A DNA stretch of 64,000 bases from Campylobacter subantarcticus LMG 24377. GTDB taxonomy: Bacteria > Campylobacterota > Campylobacteria > Campylobacterales > Campylobacteraceae. The translations under genes and the position numbers were made by a program. Below are positions 28,740-38,588 of the stretch, one piece after another. The notes under the pieces are model-generated. The model searched no databases. It worked only from the letters and a program-made list of their open reading frames with translations, and had not been told where the DNA came from. How positions within the stretch are numbered: position 1 is the stretch's first letter; the number at the start of each line of letters is the position of its first letter. Location of the stretch: positions 1,240,001 through 1,304,000 of the forward strand of contig NZ_CP007773.1 in the NCBI RefSeq assembly GCF_000816305.1, read 5' to 3'.

Positions 28740-29133
28740 TATCTGAATTTTCTACACTTACATCAATGGTAGCGAGTTCTTCATCTTTTTCTATAATCTT
28801 ACTGCTTCCATTAAATTTACCACCATTTTCTATGCTTAGTTGCTTAACTATGATATTACCATTTAGCACACCACCAGATAAAATCTCTAACGAATCAACT
28901 TGCATTTCCCCTTCAAAAACACCATTTATAACAATTTTACTCGCTTTTACTTGTCCTTTTAATACACCACTTTTACCTACAACTATAACATTGGAAGAAT
29001 TCACCACTCCAGTGATTTCTCCATCTAAATGTAACATAGAATCAAAGTAAAATTTTCCTTCTATTTTTGCTCCGTTTGAAATGACTGTAGTTTCGGATAC
29101 TGTAGCAATAGAGCCTTTATTAAAGATTGCCAT
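28729..29133 (-). CDS. Bactofilin (CcmA-like cytoskeletal protein)
   Basis: Bactofilins polymerise into filaments built from right-handed beta-helices. The 134-residue protein shows the typical core from about residue 18 to 115, with repeating GxxxGxVxxxxxxVVGxxGxLxGxVxA-type turns. The ATG at 29133 is supported by an AAAGGAG site. The start lies 73 bases inside the end of the M23 peptidase gene. In Helicobacter pylori the bactofilin ccmA is arranged the same way with the peptidase gene csd1, and both are needed for helical cell shape. Confidence 0.92.
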   Translation of the reverse strand: MAIFNKGSIATVSETTVISNGAKIEGKFYFDSMLHLDGEITGVVNSSNVIVVGKSGVLKGQVKASKIVINGVFEGEMQVDSLEILSGGVLNGNIIVKQLSIENGGKFNGSSKIIEKDEELATIDVSVENSDNAS

Positions 29134-29969
29134 GGAACTCTCCTTTCTTTTTCAAAAATTTGTTCATAATTCTTTCGGTTTAAATCTATAAAAATTTTAG
29201 GATCTAAAAGTTTATTAATAAATCTAACCTCATAATGCAAATGCGGACCTGTTGAAAGTCCGGTATTTCCCGTATAACCCAATAAATCACCTTTTTTTAC
29301 AAATTGACCCGCTTTAACCACATCTTGGCGTGTCATATGTGCAAAAACTGTTTTAAAACCAAAATTATGGATCAAAATCACTGAATATCCATAGCCATTA
29401 TTACTATAAGCAGCATATTCTACCACCCCATTTGCAGGAGCGTAAATAGGAGTTTTTAACGCGGCTCTTAAATCAATTCCTGGGTGAAATTCTTTTTTGT
29501 TTAAAATAGGATGATGTCTCCAACCAAAATTACCCGTAATACCGTTGTCCTCTATCACATGACCATTTGGAATTTGCGTTAAAAACAAATAAGCTTGATC
29601 GTTTGTAAGCTTAATCTTTTCTAATCTTTCTGGTATATCCAAACTTTCATCTTGCTTTAAACCTAAATTATCTTCAATATCTGCAAGCTGGGTTTGAAGC
29701 TCATCATATAAAGCAGTTTTTTCCTCTAAACTTTTTTGCATACTTTCATTTTGAGAGAATAACTTCGTGTTTGTAGCTGATAATGCTTCTTGTTCTTTTA
29801 AAAGCTCTGAACGCTTATCTGCTAGATAATTAATATACAAAGCACCCAACACAATAACGATAAAAACAAAAGAAGTAAAATAAAGCACTACTTTTTTAAT
29901 TATTTGACTTAATAAAAAATGCCTAGAACCATTGACATCTGTTATAGTCAAAGTAAACTTATCTTTCAT
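29061..29969 (-). CDS. M23 peptidoglycan endopeptidase, cell-shape type (Csd1-like)
   Basis: The 302-residue protein has one N-terminal membrane anchor (about 27-47), a coiled coil (about 53-105) and a LytM/M23 zinc peptidase domain. Zinc ligands H162 and D166 (HPGID) and H245 (HLHYE), with catalytic H211 (AHMTR), are all present, so it should be active. Such enzymes cut peptidoglycan cross-links and set the helical cell shape in Helicobacter and Campylobacter. The gene overlaps folC by 11 bases upstream and the bactofilin gene by 73 bases downstream. Confidence 0.92.
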   Translation of the reverse strand: MKDKFTLTITDVNGSRHFLLSQIIKKVVLYFTSFVFIVIVLGALYINYLADKRSELLKEQEALSATNTKLFSQNESMQKSLEEKTALYDELQTQLADIEDNLGLKQDESLDIPERLEKIKLTNDQAYLFLTQIPNGHVIEDNGITGNFGWRHHPILNKKEFHPGIDLRAALKTPIYAPANGVVEYAAYSNNGYGYSVILIHNFGFKTVFAHMTRQDVVKAGQFVKKGDLLGYTGNTGLSTGPHLHYEVRFINKLLDPKIFIDLNRKNYEQIFEKERRVPWQSLIKALLLQYPKLQSFQTEQK

Positions 29970-31128
29970 TATTTCCTCTTAAAAAATTTTCTACCAACAC
30001 AAAGGATCCAAATACCAAATACAGCTCATCTTTTTTTATAGCGTTAAATTTTTGATAAGTAATATTTAATTTTTCCAAATTTTCAAGCAAAGCAGAACCT
30101 GCCAAAGGTCTATCTCTACTCTCATATTCATAAATCTCAACTATTTTTATAATAGGTTTTAAAACCTTTAAAATTTTATAAGAATCTTTATCTAAGAAAC
30201 AATTATAAACTAAGTGAACTTTTTTTTCCTTGAAAATTTCAATCAAAGCCAAAGCAGCCATCTCATTGTGCCCCACATCAACAAATACATTTTGACTAAC
30301 TTGCTCACATCTTCCTCTTAAATCAAGTCTTGGTAAAGAGATGATACTTTGGATTATTTTTGTCTCATCATAAGCACAAATTAAAGCTAAAGCTTCCAAA
30401 GCCACCAATAAATTCTCTTTTAAAAAAGGCGCTAATTGATTTTTATTTATGTATTCTTGCACATATTGGTTGATTATTTCATTTTTATTCCAAGAACTTA
30501 CATATAAATGGGCTTGTTTTAGCTTGGCAATTTTTTGAGCTAGACTTAACACCCTTGATTCTTGATTACAACAAATCAAAGCATTAGCACTCATGGCTTT
30601 TAGTTTTGTTCTTGCTATTTCTTCTAAATTTTTACCTAGTAAATCTTGGTGATCAAACCCTATTTTAGTATAGATGCTAAAATCCCTTTCAAACACACTA
30701 GTAGCATCATACTCCCCACCTACTCCGGCCTCTAGTATAATATAATCACAATTTTCAAAAACAAAAAAAGCCAAAAAAGTTGCATATTCAAAATAACTTA
30801 ATCTTTTTACATCTTCTAAAAAAATGCTTTCTAGATTCTCATGAGCTTTTTCCAAAAGCCCATCACTTACAACCTCTCCATTGAGCCAAAATCTTTCATT
30901 AAATTCAAAAATATGTGGACTAGTATAATGTCCTACCTTATAACCTTGTTTTAAAAGTAAAAGAGCTAAAAATCTACCTGTGCTACCTTTGCCATTGGTT
31001 CCAATGATTTGAATATTTTTAGTTTTTACAAAATGCTCTTTGTATTTTTCATACATACTCATCATGAAAAATCTACTAATTTTTTGCACATGCATTGTTT
31101 TTTGTGAAAGAACTTGTTGTAATTTCAT
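29959..31128 (-). CDS. folC: Folylpolyglutamate/dihydrofolate synthase FolC
   Basis: FolC adds glutamates to folates and may also make dihydrofolate. The 389-residue Mur-ligase-type protein has the ATP loop TNGKGSTGRFLA (about 44-55), the LEAGVGGEYDATSVF segment, and DLRGRCEQ with DVGHNE in the central and C-terminal domains. It starts one base after the stop of the GGDEF-like gene and overlaps the M23 gene. Confidence 0.93.
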   Translation of the reverse strand: MKLQQVLSQKTMHVQKISRFFMMSMYEKYKEHFVKTKNIQIIGTNGKGSTGRFLALLLLKQGYKVGHYTSPHIFEFNERFWLNGEVVSDGLLEKAHENLESIFLEDVKRLSYFEYATFLAFFVFENCDYIILEAGVGGEYDATSVFERDFSIYTKIGFDHQDLLGKNLEEIARTKLKAMSANALICCNQESRVLSLAQKIAKLKQAHLYVSSWNKNEIINQYVQEYINKNQLAPFLKENLLVALEALALICAYDETKIIQSIISLPRLDLRGRCEQVSQNVFVDVGHNEMAALALIEIFKEKKVHLVYNCFLDKDSYKILKVLKPIIKIVEIYEYESRDRPLAGSALLENLEKLNITYQKFNAIKKDELYLVFGSFVLVENFLRGNNER

Positions 31129-31129
31129 T

Positions 31130-32497
31130 TTAGGCTTTATGGATTAACTCTTTTAAAATATCGCCATCTGGAAATTCTTTTTTTTCTATACAAGATGATG
31201 TAATGACTAACTTTACCACTTCTTCTTTATATATAAACTTATAATCATCAATCATTTTCAAGGCTTTTTCTGTAAAAATTTGCGCCTCTTCTAAATTTTT
31301 CCCTGGTAAAATAATCAAATAAGAACTTTCATCTAAAATCCAAATTTCACCTATGTTTTTACATAAATCTTTAAGCGTTTTTTTAAACTTTACACTGATA
31401 GTTTTAAAACTATCAATACCATAAGTATTAATCACATGTTCAATATTATCAACCTTGAAAAAACACAATGCATAATTAACTGCGTACAATCTATAGTTTT
31501 CATCAAGTTTTTTAAGTTCTTGAGCAAGATTCCATTGTTCTCTTTGCTCATCATCGCTAGTGGCTTGAATTTGGGTTTTAATTTGAGCTATTTGCTCATT
31601 AGCATACAAAAGTTTATCTTTCAAAGTATCAAAATTAACCTGTACGTTACCATTTTCATCTTTAGCTAAAGCATTAATGAATTTCACATCTTCTTGACTG
31701 TTGTTATAAAGCTTTGAAACCATCTCATTTAAGCTTTCTAAGTGCTGATTAAAAAAAGAAAGATTTTTTTGTATATAGTATTTATCTATGGCCTCTTTTT
31801 TTTGCAACATCAAGCAATACTCGTGTGCAAATTCTTTTCTAGCTATTAATTTAGGATTATCTTTCAAACTCTGCCTAAATTGCTCTAACTCTTTGCTTTC
31901 TCCAAACAAAGGCTCCAAAGAAAGCAGTAAAAGTTCCGCTTGTTTTTCATAAGATCGCTCTTTAAGCATAGCAATAAGTCTTTCAACTAAGGAGTAAAAA
32001 TCCAAAAAAGCTCGGATATTAAATTCCTCTAATTTTTTTAAAAGCTCTCCATCTTCATAAGATTTTTCAAGCTCTTTCCATTTTGCCCTTAAAAGATAAA
32101 TTGTTTCTATATCCATCGCTTGAGATAGTCTATGTTGGGTAATTTGTGCTAATTCTTTGATCTTTTTGTCTTTACTAATACCTAATTGCTGAATAATCAA
32201 ATCTAACAAAGCATAAACATCTTCATATTTTCTACTTACTTGTCTATTAAGTCTAGAAACCAAAAACATCAAAAACTCGTCAATCGTACGAATGCTTTTT
32301 CTTTTTAACTCTTGTTTGTATGTATCATCTAAGAGATTGGTGTATTTTTCTATCCTCGCTTTATTAAAACTTATCACCCCTGCTTTTCTAGCGCACTCTT
32401 CAAACACTTCGCTATAATTTTCAGGAGTGGGGTGTAGCTTACGTTCTTTTAATTTAATTAATGTTTCTTTGGCAATTTCATTAATATGACTTGGCAT
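31130..32497 (-). CDS. Protein with degenerate C-terminal GGDEF domain
   Basis: I start this gene at the ATG at 32497, which has AAGGG 5 bases upstream and gives 455 residues ([11 protein letters not shown]...). The open frame extends another 52 codons upstream, but that part lies inside lptE. The N-terminal two thirds are helical and charged, with no membrane segment. Residues from about 345 fold like a GGDEF domain (YALCFFKVDNIEHVINTYG), but the active-site loop reads LDESS (388-392), so it is probably not a diguanylate cyclase. A regulatory or scaffold role is possible. Confidence 0.75.
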   Translation of the reverse strand: MPSHINEIAKETLIKLKERKLHPTPENYSEVFEECARKAGVISFNKARIEKYTNLLDDTYKQELKRKSIRTIDEFLMFLVSRLNRQVSRKYEDVYALLDLIIQQLGISKDKKIKELAQITQHRLSQAMDIETIYLLRAKWKELEKSYEDGELLKKLEEFNIRAFLDFYSLVERLIAMLKERSYEKQAELLLLSLEPLFGESKELEQFRQSLKDNPKLIARKEFAHEYCLMLQKKEAIDKYYIQKNLSFFNQHLESLNEMVSKLYNNSQEDVKFINALAKDENGNVQVNFDTLKDKLLYANEQIAQIKTQIQATSDDEQREQWNLAQELKKLDENYRLYAVNYALCFFKVDNIEHVINTYGIDSFKTISVKFKKTLKDLCKNIGEIWILDESSYLIILPGKNLEEAQIFTEKALKMIDDYKFIYKEEVVKLVITSSCIEKKEFPDGDILKELIHKA

Positions 32498-32990
32498 TAT
32501 AACCCTTAATAGCCATAATAGAAACAAACTCATCAAAGGCTTCACTTGAGGCATTTTTAATCGCTTCAAATCTAGCTTGATCACTGATGATAGAATTAGG
32601 ATTGATATCAAAGTTATAACTTCCTTTGGTATTAACAAGCTCTTCTTTTCCATTTTTATAACGCATTAAAAATTCTAAATAAAGCTCTGCTTTGTAGTTT
32701 ACAACATAACCATTTTTATCATACACCATAGGGTGAAATTCAAGTTTTTTCATTGTCACTATGATGGAACTATCAGCATTATACTCATCTGTAATTTTCC
32801 TGCCTAACTTATTTAGCATCGCTTCTCTTAAAATATCTGTGATATATACGCTATTTCCAGGATCTTGCTTGCTGATATTGATTTTTAAAAAAACATTTTC
32901 ACCTAAAACCCTACTTGCCATTTGAGATGATGGAATATATCCACAAGCTACGATCAAAAATGCAAAACAAAATACAAAGTATTTTTTCAT
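32481..32990 (-). CDS. lptE: LPS-assembly lipoprotein LptE
   Basis: LptE plugs the outer-membrane LptD channel for lipopolysaccharide/lipooligosaccharide export. The 169-residue protein has a lipoprotein signal with LIVAC and lipidated Cys16, followed by a compact beta-alpha domain ([10 protein letters not shown]... [12 protein letters not shown]). The family is divergent, so the call also uses its place next to leuS, where lptE lies in many bacteria. It overlaps leuS by 4 bases and the next gene by 17. Confidence 0.8.
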   Translation of the reverse strand: MKKYFVFCFAFLIVACGYIPSSQMASRVLGENVFLKINISKQDPGNSVYITDILREAMLNKLGRKITDEYNADSSIIVTMKKLEFHPMVYDKNGYVVNYKAELYLEFLMRYKNGKEELVNTKGSYNFDINPNSIISDQARFEAIKNASSEAFDEFVSIMAIKGYNAKSY

Positions 32991-35416
32991 TTAACCACCA
33001 AATTGACTAATTTTTTATCAATATAAATTTCTTTAATTATCTCTTTACCTTCTAGCCATTTTGCTACGCTTTCTTTAGCTTGGGCTAAAACCTGCTCATT
33101 ATTAGTCTCTGAAGCAATCTCAATCTGCGCTCTTTTTTTACCATTTACACTAATGGCGATATTAAAGCTATCTTTTACAAAAACTTCATTTTTAAGCTCT
33201 AATATTTTGAAATTTTCACATGCAAACAAATACTCACTCAACTCAAAGCAAACATGCGGGATAATAGGCTCTAAAATATTCAAGATAATATAAAAAGCTT
33301 CTTTTAAAACCTCTTTATGATTTATTACACTCAAAGCATTCAATGCTTCCATACACGCAGCTATTAAGGTATTAAAAGCAAAACTTTCTTCATAAACTTC
33401 AAAAGATTTTTTCAAAGCCTCATACACTTTCATTCTAGCGTATTTTTCATCCTTACTTAAACTTTGATGATCAATCTCCCCTAGTTTTCCACCTTCCAAA
33501 CTCATCGCTTTTTCATATAGTCTATTAATAAATTTAAATGCACCTTCTAAGGCACTATCGTTCCATTCAAGTTCCTTAGCAGGTGGTGCAGCAAATAATA
33601 TAAACAATCTTGCACTATCTGCACCATATTTTTCTATAATATAATCTGGATCAACCACATTGCCCTTAGACTTACTCATTTTGGCGCCATCTTTTGTCAC
33701 CATACCTTGAGTTAGTAATCTATTAAAAGGCTCATCATCTTTTAAATATCCTAGATCTCTAAGTGCTTTTTGGAAAAATCTAGCATAAAGCAAATGCAAT
33801 ATTGCGTGTTCAATCCCGCCAATATATTCATCAACATTCATCCAATAATCAACACTTTTTTCATCAACTGCTTTTTCTTGCCATGTTTTATCATCGCTTG
33901 CAAAACGCGCAAAATACCAAGAACTTTCAAAAAATGTATCCAAGGTATCACTTTCTTTTTGCGCTTCTTTGCCACATTTTGGACAAGCACACTTTTTCCA
34001 TGTCTCATGTTTATCTAGTGGATTGCCCTCACCATTAATCACCACATCTTCTGGTAAGGTGATAGGTAAATTTTCTAACTTTTGAGGAACCAATCCACAA
34101 CTATTACACTTAATCATAGGGATAGGAGCACCCCAGTATCTTTGTCTAGAAACTCCCCAATCACGAATTTTAAAATTAGTAACCCTTTTACCTATACCTA
34201 AAGATTCAATTTTCAAACTAATTTTTTCTCTTGCTTCGTTGCACTCAATATGGTCAAATTCTCCACTATTAACCAAAATGCCATCTTTTAAAGTATAGCA
34301 TTGTGCGTCATTTTCGTCTTTGTAGATAACTTTTTTTATAGCTAAGTTATAAGTTTTTGCAAACTCATAATCTCTCTCATCATGAGCAGGCACACTCATA
34401 ACCGCTCCGCTACCATAATCACTTAAAACAAAGTTAGCTACCCATAAAGGAATTTTCTCTTTGCTTAGTGGATGAATAACATGGAGATTTAAAAAATATC
34501 CTTCTTTTACCGCAGCCTGTCTTTGACGTGGGGTTTGATTTTGTATATTTTGAATTTTAGCAATCACATCTTGATCTAATAGCTTTTTTTCGATTAATTC
34601 ATTTACTATTGCATGATCAGGTGCTAAAGCGATATAAGACACACCATAAATTGTTTCAGCTCTTGTGGTAAATACATTGATTTTTACCGCATCAACTTTA
34701 TCATTTTCTTCTAGATCAAAATCAAAACTAAGTCCTGTGCTTTTACCTATCCAGTTTTCTTGCATGGTTAAAACTTGATTGGGCCATTTTCCTTCAAGTT
34801 TTTTTAAATCCTGCAGCAACTCATCTGCATAGGCAGTGATTTTTACATAATATCCTGGCATTTTCTTACGAACAACTTCATGCCCACAGCGCCAACATTT
34901 ACCATCTTCAACCTGCTCATTAGCTAACACTGTTTTATCATTTTCACACCAATTTACTTCAGCTTCTTTGGTATAAATTAATCCTTTTTTATACATTTTA
35001 ATGAAAAATTCTTGCTCAAATTTAGTATACAAAGGATCAGAAGTTGCAAGCATTCTTTTCTTAGAAAAAGAAAATCCCAAAGAAGCGAGCTCATTTTGCA
35101 TGTAGTCAATATTTTCATAAGTCCATTTTTTAGGGTGAATGCCATGTTTTATCGCAGCATTTTCAGCAGGCATACCAAAGCTATCAAAACCAATGGGATG
35201 TAAGACATTAAAGCCTTTTTTTTTATAATATCTAGCCATAGCATCACCAATGCTATAATTTCTCACATGTCCCATATGAATTCTACCACTTGGATATGGA
35301 AACATAGATAAAATGTATTTTTTAGGCAAAGAAAAATCATCTTTTGGTTCAAAATACTCTTTTTCTTGCCAAATTTTTTGCCATTTTTTTTCTATTTTAC
35401 CTGCTTCATATGCCAT
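32987..35416 (-). CDS. leuS: Leucyl-tRNA synthetase
   Basis: LeuS charges tRNA-Leu and edits mischarged tRNA. It contains the class I motifs [15 protein letters not shown] (HIGH region, near residue 40) and [12 protein letters not shown] (KMSKS), and a CP1 editing domain with TTRAETIYG and DERDYEFA. I start at the ATG at 35416, 5 bases after AGGAG; a GTG two codons upstream overlaps that site and is less likely. Length is 809 residues. It is followed by lptE in an overlap. Confidence 0.97.
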   Translation of the reverse strand: MAYEAGKIEKKWQKIWQEKEYFEPKDDFSLPKKYILSMFPYPSGRIHMGHVRNYSIGDAMARYYKKKGFNVLHPIGFDSFGMPAENAAIKHGIHPKKWTYENIDYMQNELASLGFSFSKKRMLATSDPLYTKFEQEFFIKMYKKGLIYTKEAEVNWCENDKTVLANEQVEDGKCWRCGHEVVRKKMPGYYVKITAYADELLQDLKKLEGKWPNQVLTMQENWIGKSTGLSFDFDLEENDKVDAVKINVFTTRAETIYGVSYIALAPDHAIVNELIEKKLLDQDVIAKIQNIQNQTPRQRQAAVKEGYFLNLHVIHPLSKEKIPLWVANFVLSDYGSGAVMSVPAHDERDYEFAKTYNLAIKKVIYKDENDAQCYTLKDGILVNSGEFDHIECNEAREKISLKIESLGIGKRVTNFKIRDWGVSRQRYWGAPIPMIKCNSCGLVPQKLENLPITLPEDVVINGEGNPLDKHETWKKCACPKCGKEAQKESDTLDTFFESSWYFARFASDDKTWQEKAVDEKSVDYWMNVDEYIGGIEHAILHLLYARFFQKALRDLGYLKDDEPFNRLLTQGMVTKDGAKMSKSKGNVVDPDYIIEKYGADSARLFILFAAPPAKELEWNDSALEGAFKFINRLYEKAMSLEGGKLGEIDHQSLSKDEKYARMKVYEALKKSFEVYEESFAFNTLIAACMEALNALSVINHKEVLKEAFYIILNILEPIIPHVCFELSEYLFACENFKILELKNEVFVKDSFNIAISVNGKKRAQIEIASETNNEQVLAQAKESVAKWLEGKEIIKEIYIDKKLVNLVVK

Positions 35417-35424
35417 TTTCACTC

Positions 35425-35766
35425 CTAGTTTTCTTCTTGATTTTTCACTGAATCTACTATAACTAAAATCATCGAAAAGATATTAGCTATCAAAGCTCCT
35501 ATCGCCAAAGTATAAACCATCACATTGGCTTCTGGGTTGATTTGAATTAAAGCAAAAGCTGGAATTAAATGCAAATCCGCCACTAAAGAACTTGCAAATA
35601 ACTCAGCTGCTAAGAAATTTCTAACTCCAATTTTCAATAAAGTAGAAATCAAATTCACACAAGCTGCAATAAATAATGCAACCTCGTTTTGATCATATAA
35701 AAATCCTGCGGTTGTAGTTAAACTCATTAAAGCAAAAAAGATATAAATAACCTTACCCCAATTCAT
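35425..35766 (-). CDS. Small four-helix membrane protein, DUF6394-like
   Basis: The 113-residue protein is almost entirely hydrophobic, with about four membrane helices (roughly 5-23, 28-46, 52-75 and 83-106) and a short charged tail. I do not recognise a motif with known function; it resembles small conserved membrane proteins of Campylobacterota. It lies 2 bases after secF and 8 bases before leuS, so it is co-expressed with the SecDF translocon genes. Confidence 0.65.
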   Translation of the reverse strand: MNWGKVIYIFFALMSLTTTAGFLYDQNEVALFIAACVNLISTLLKIGVRNFLAAELFASSLVADLHLIPAFALIQINPEANVMVYTLAIGALIANIFSMILVIVDSVKNQEEN

Positions 35767-35768
35767 TT

Positions 35769-36740
35769 TTACACTGTTCCTTTTTCATACATCGATCTTA
35801 ATTTTTCTTTTTCTTGTTTCTTTTTGATTTTTTCTAATTCTTTTTGGCGATATTGTGCAACACTAAATTTAAACCATAAAAGCGCTGGACTTGCCACAAA
35901 GATAGAACTTGCAGTACCTGCTACAATGCCTACTATCATGGTTAAAGCAAAGCCTTCTATCATCGATCCACCAAAGAAATAAAGCACCACTACAGTAATT
36001 AAAGTTAAACCTGTAGTCAGAGTTGTTCTTGATAGAGTTGCTGAAACTGATTCATTAATAATGAGATCAAGTTTTGAATTTTTACTAGTTTTAACACCCT
36101 CTCTAATCCTATCAAAAATAATGATTGTATCATTTAAAGAATAGCCAAGTACGGTTAAAACAGCCGCTAAAATATCTAAATTTACATCAATTTCAAATAA
36201 AGCAATAGCACCCAAAGTAATAACAATATCATGAATTTCACAAACTATAGAAGCCATAGCAAAACGCCATTCAAATCTTATTGCTAAATAAATCAAAATC
36301 GCAATCAGTGAAATTCCTACTGCCATAAGACCTTTATTGCGTAATTCATCTCCTACTTTTGGACCTACCACATCCACACGGCGCACTTCAAAACTACCGG
36401 TTCCTTGCAGTAAGTTAGCAATACTCACACCAATATCACTTCCCAGGCTATCGCTACTTCCTGAAAAACGAATGATTACCTCATTGTCACTACCAAACTC
36501 AGTCACACTTGCACCTTTTAAATTTTCATTAGCAGCTAAGGCATTACGAATTTCAGCCAATGGTGCTTTTTGCTCATACTGCAACTGTACTAAAGTGCCA
36601 CCAGTAAAATCAATTCCAAAATTTAAACCCTTAGTAAAAAGAACCACAATAGAACCAAAAAATAAAATAAAAGATAAAGAGATTGCTGCAAATCTCATTT
36701 TCATAAAATCATAAATATGTTTTTGACTAAAAAATTGCAT
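35769..36740 (-). CDS. secF: Protein translocase subunit SecF
   Basis: SecF works with SecD to drive the late steps of Sec export with proton motive force. The 323-residue protein has six membrane segments, the motif FGIDFTGGTLVQ after the first helix, and the SLNDTIIIFDRIRE signature. The ATG at 36740 has AGGAG 6 bases upstream and shares its first base with the secD stop (TGATG). A TTG one codon earlier is not needed. Confidence 0.96.
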   Translation of the reverse strand: MQFFSQKHIYDFMKMRFAAISLSFILFFGSIVVLFTKGLNFGIDFTGGTLVQLQYEQKAPLAEIRNALAANENLKGASVTEFGSDNEVIIRFSGSSDSLGSDIGVSIANLLQGTGSFEVRRVDVVGPKVGDELRNKGLMAVGISLIAILIYLAIRFEWRFAMASIVCEIHDIVITLGAIALFEIDVNLDILAAVLTVLGYSLNDTIIIFDRIREGVKTSKNSKLDLIINESVSATLSRTTLTTGLTLITVVVLYFFGGSMIEGFALTMIVGIVAGTASSIFVASPALLWFKFSVAQYRQKELEKIKKKQEKEKLRSMYEKGTV

Positions 36741-38320
36741 CAAGGTCTCCTATATCCAAACCATAATCTTGTGTTATTGCTTTTTTCCATACGATTCATA
36801 AACATTTCAAACATACCATGAGTTCCTATAATAGAAGTGATCATAGAAACCAAGATACCAATGCTCAAAGTTACCGCAAAACCTTTCACAGCACCTGTAC
36901 CATAAGCATAAAGTGCTATTGAAGTAATAAGTGAGGTAATATTAGCATCTAAAATTGCACTCATAGCATGCTTATAGCCATTTTCCACACTTTGTCTTAT
37001 ACTAGCACCCTCACGCAGCAATTCTCTGATTCTTTCATTAATAATAACATTAGAGTCTACTGCCATACCCACAGTAAGGACAAGTCCTGCCATACCAGGT
37101 AGGGTTAAAGTTGCTCCAAACATCGCCATTACAGCAATGATAACCAAAATATTTGCAACCAAAGCAATATTTGCAAAAATTCCCGCTATACCATAATACA
37201 TCACCATAAAAGCAATAACCAAAATAGAAGCACCCGCTAAGGCTATCATACTCATTTTAATACTATCAGCACCCAAAGATGGTCCAACGCTTCTTTTTTC
37301 AAGCATTTTAACCGGTGCTAAAAGCGCCCCACTTCTTAAAGCAATCGCCACATCATGAGCTTCTTCTACAGTAAAACTACCACTAATTTGCCCACTACCC
37401 CCGCCTATTCTTTCATTAATTCTTGGTGCTGAATAAACCTTGTCATCTAAAACTATAGCTAAGCGTTTACCTACATTATTTCCAGTATAATCTCCAAATT
37501 TCTTCGCTCCTTCTGAATTTAAAGTAAAATTAATCACAGGAAGATTATTACTTTGTGCAAAGCCCACCTTTGCATCTGTTAGCATAGAACCATCAAGAAT
37601 TGGTATAGATTTTACAAGATATTTAATTTGTGGATTTTTCGCATCTTCAAAAATCAAATCTCCATATTCAGCCGCCTGGCTTGGTGTGAGATTGTTTACT
37701 TGATCCATTCTAACATCATCTACTTCCATTAATTGCAAATGTGCCGCTTTTGCAATAAGCTCTCTAGCTCTAGCTTCATCTGCAGCAGTTTTTATACCTG
37801 GAAGTTCTACTAAAATTTTATCCTCACCCGATCTTGCTACATTTGGTTCTGCAAGACCAAATTGATCTAGTCTGTTTCTGATTGTTTCAACAGCTTGTAA
37901 AATAGCTTGTTCGTGAGTTAATTTGATTTCTTCTTGGGTTAAAGAAAGTGTGTAGTGTAAATTATCAGTTGTAATAGCCAAACCTTTAATGTCTTTTAAC
38001 AATAAATCCACCTTGGCCACATCATTATCATCTAATAAGGTAAATTCAATACTAGCATTATTAACTTTGATTTTATCAACAATAATATCTTCTTTATTGA
38101 TAGAATAACTCAAAGAAGAGGCTATGGATTTAACCTTTGATTTAACTGCCTCTTCCACTTCCACGCCTAATAACATATGCAAGCCACCTTGCAAGTCAAG
38201 TCCTAGATTGATCTTTGCTCCGCTTTGGGTCTGCATAAAAGAAGGTATAGAAAATACAAGTCCTATAAGAAAAACTACAAAGAAAATAATACTTCTATAA
38301 GTAATCTTTCCACTACGCAT
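36740..38320 (-). CDS. secD: Protein translocase subunit SecD
   Basis: SecD forms the large periplasmic P1 domain of the SecDF complex. The 526-residue protein has one N-terminal helix, LGLDLQGGLHMLLG, a periplasmic domain containing VELPGIKTAADEARA, and a five-helix C-terminal part with the AVDSNVIINERIRE signature. The ATG at 38320 lies within the end of yajC (8-base overlap), consistent with a yajC-secD-secF operon. Confidence 0.96.
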   Translation of the reverse strand: MRSGKITYRSIIFFVVFLIGLVFSIPSFMQTQSGAKINLGLDLQGGLHMLLGVEVEEAVKSKVKSIASSLSYSINKEDIIVDKIKVNNASIEFTLLDDNDVAKVDLLLKDIKGLAITTDNLHYTLSLTQEEIKLTHEQAILQAVETIRNRLDQFGLAEPNVARSGEDKILVELPGIKTAADEARARELIAKAAHLQLMEVDDVRMDQVNNLTPSQAAEYGDLIFEDAKNPQIKYLVKSIPILDGSMLTDAKVGFAQSNNLPVINFTLNSEGAKKFGDYTGNNVGKRLAIVLDDKVYSAPRINERIGGGSGQISGSFTVEEAHDVAIALRSGALLAPVKMLEKRSVGPSLGADSIKMSMIALAGASILVIAFMVMYYGIAGIFANIALVANILVIIAVMAMFGATLTLPGMAGLVLTVGMAVDSNVIINERIRELLREGASIRQSVENGYKHAMSAILDANITSLITSIALYAYGTGAVKGFAVTLSIGILVSMITSIIGTHGMFEMFMNRMEKSNNTRLWFGYRRP

Positions 38321-38588
38321 CAATTTTCTTTGCTATAAAATCTCTAGAAATTTTTACAACTACATTTTCATCATTAAGCTTAACTTTGATAAAATCCTCT
38401 TCTGGTTTTACCACCTCGCAAATTATTCCACCATTGGTGATGATTTTATCTCCTTTTTCTAAAGATGAAACCATCAATTTGTGGTCTTTTGCTTGTTTTT
38501 GTTGTGGTCTAATAACCAAAAAATAAAAAATCGCAAAAAGCACAATGAGAGGCAACAATGAAGTCCAAATATTTCCGTTTTCTGCCAT
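38313..38588 (-). CDS. yajC: Preprotein translocase accessory protein YajC
   Basis: YajC is a small single-span membrane protein that associates with SecDF. The 91-residue protein has one hydrophobic helix (about 10-26) followed by FLVIRPQQKQAKDHKLMVSSLEKGDKIITNGG, the family signature. The start has an AAGGGG site. Its first 31 bases overlap the 5' end of divergent lnt. Confidence 0.95.
   Translation of the reverse strand: MAENGNIWTSLLPLIVLFAIFYFLVIRPQQKQAKDHKLMVSSLEKGDKIITNGGIICEVVKPEEDFIKVKLNDENVVVKISRDFIAKKIDA

Noticed and set aside
28766-29050. A 94-codon frame antisense to the bactofilin gene
   Set aside because: It is fully contained in a recognised gene on the other strand and has no family features.
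32498-32653. N-terminal extension of the GGDEF-like gene by 52 codons
   Set aside because: The extension lies inside lptE and reads as an out-of-frame hydrophobic stretch. The ATG at 32497 has a good ribosome site.
35417-35422. GTG start of leuS two codons upstream
   Set aside because: The GTG overlaps the ribosome site AGGAG; the ATG at 35416 is correctly spaced.
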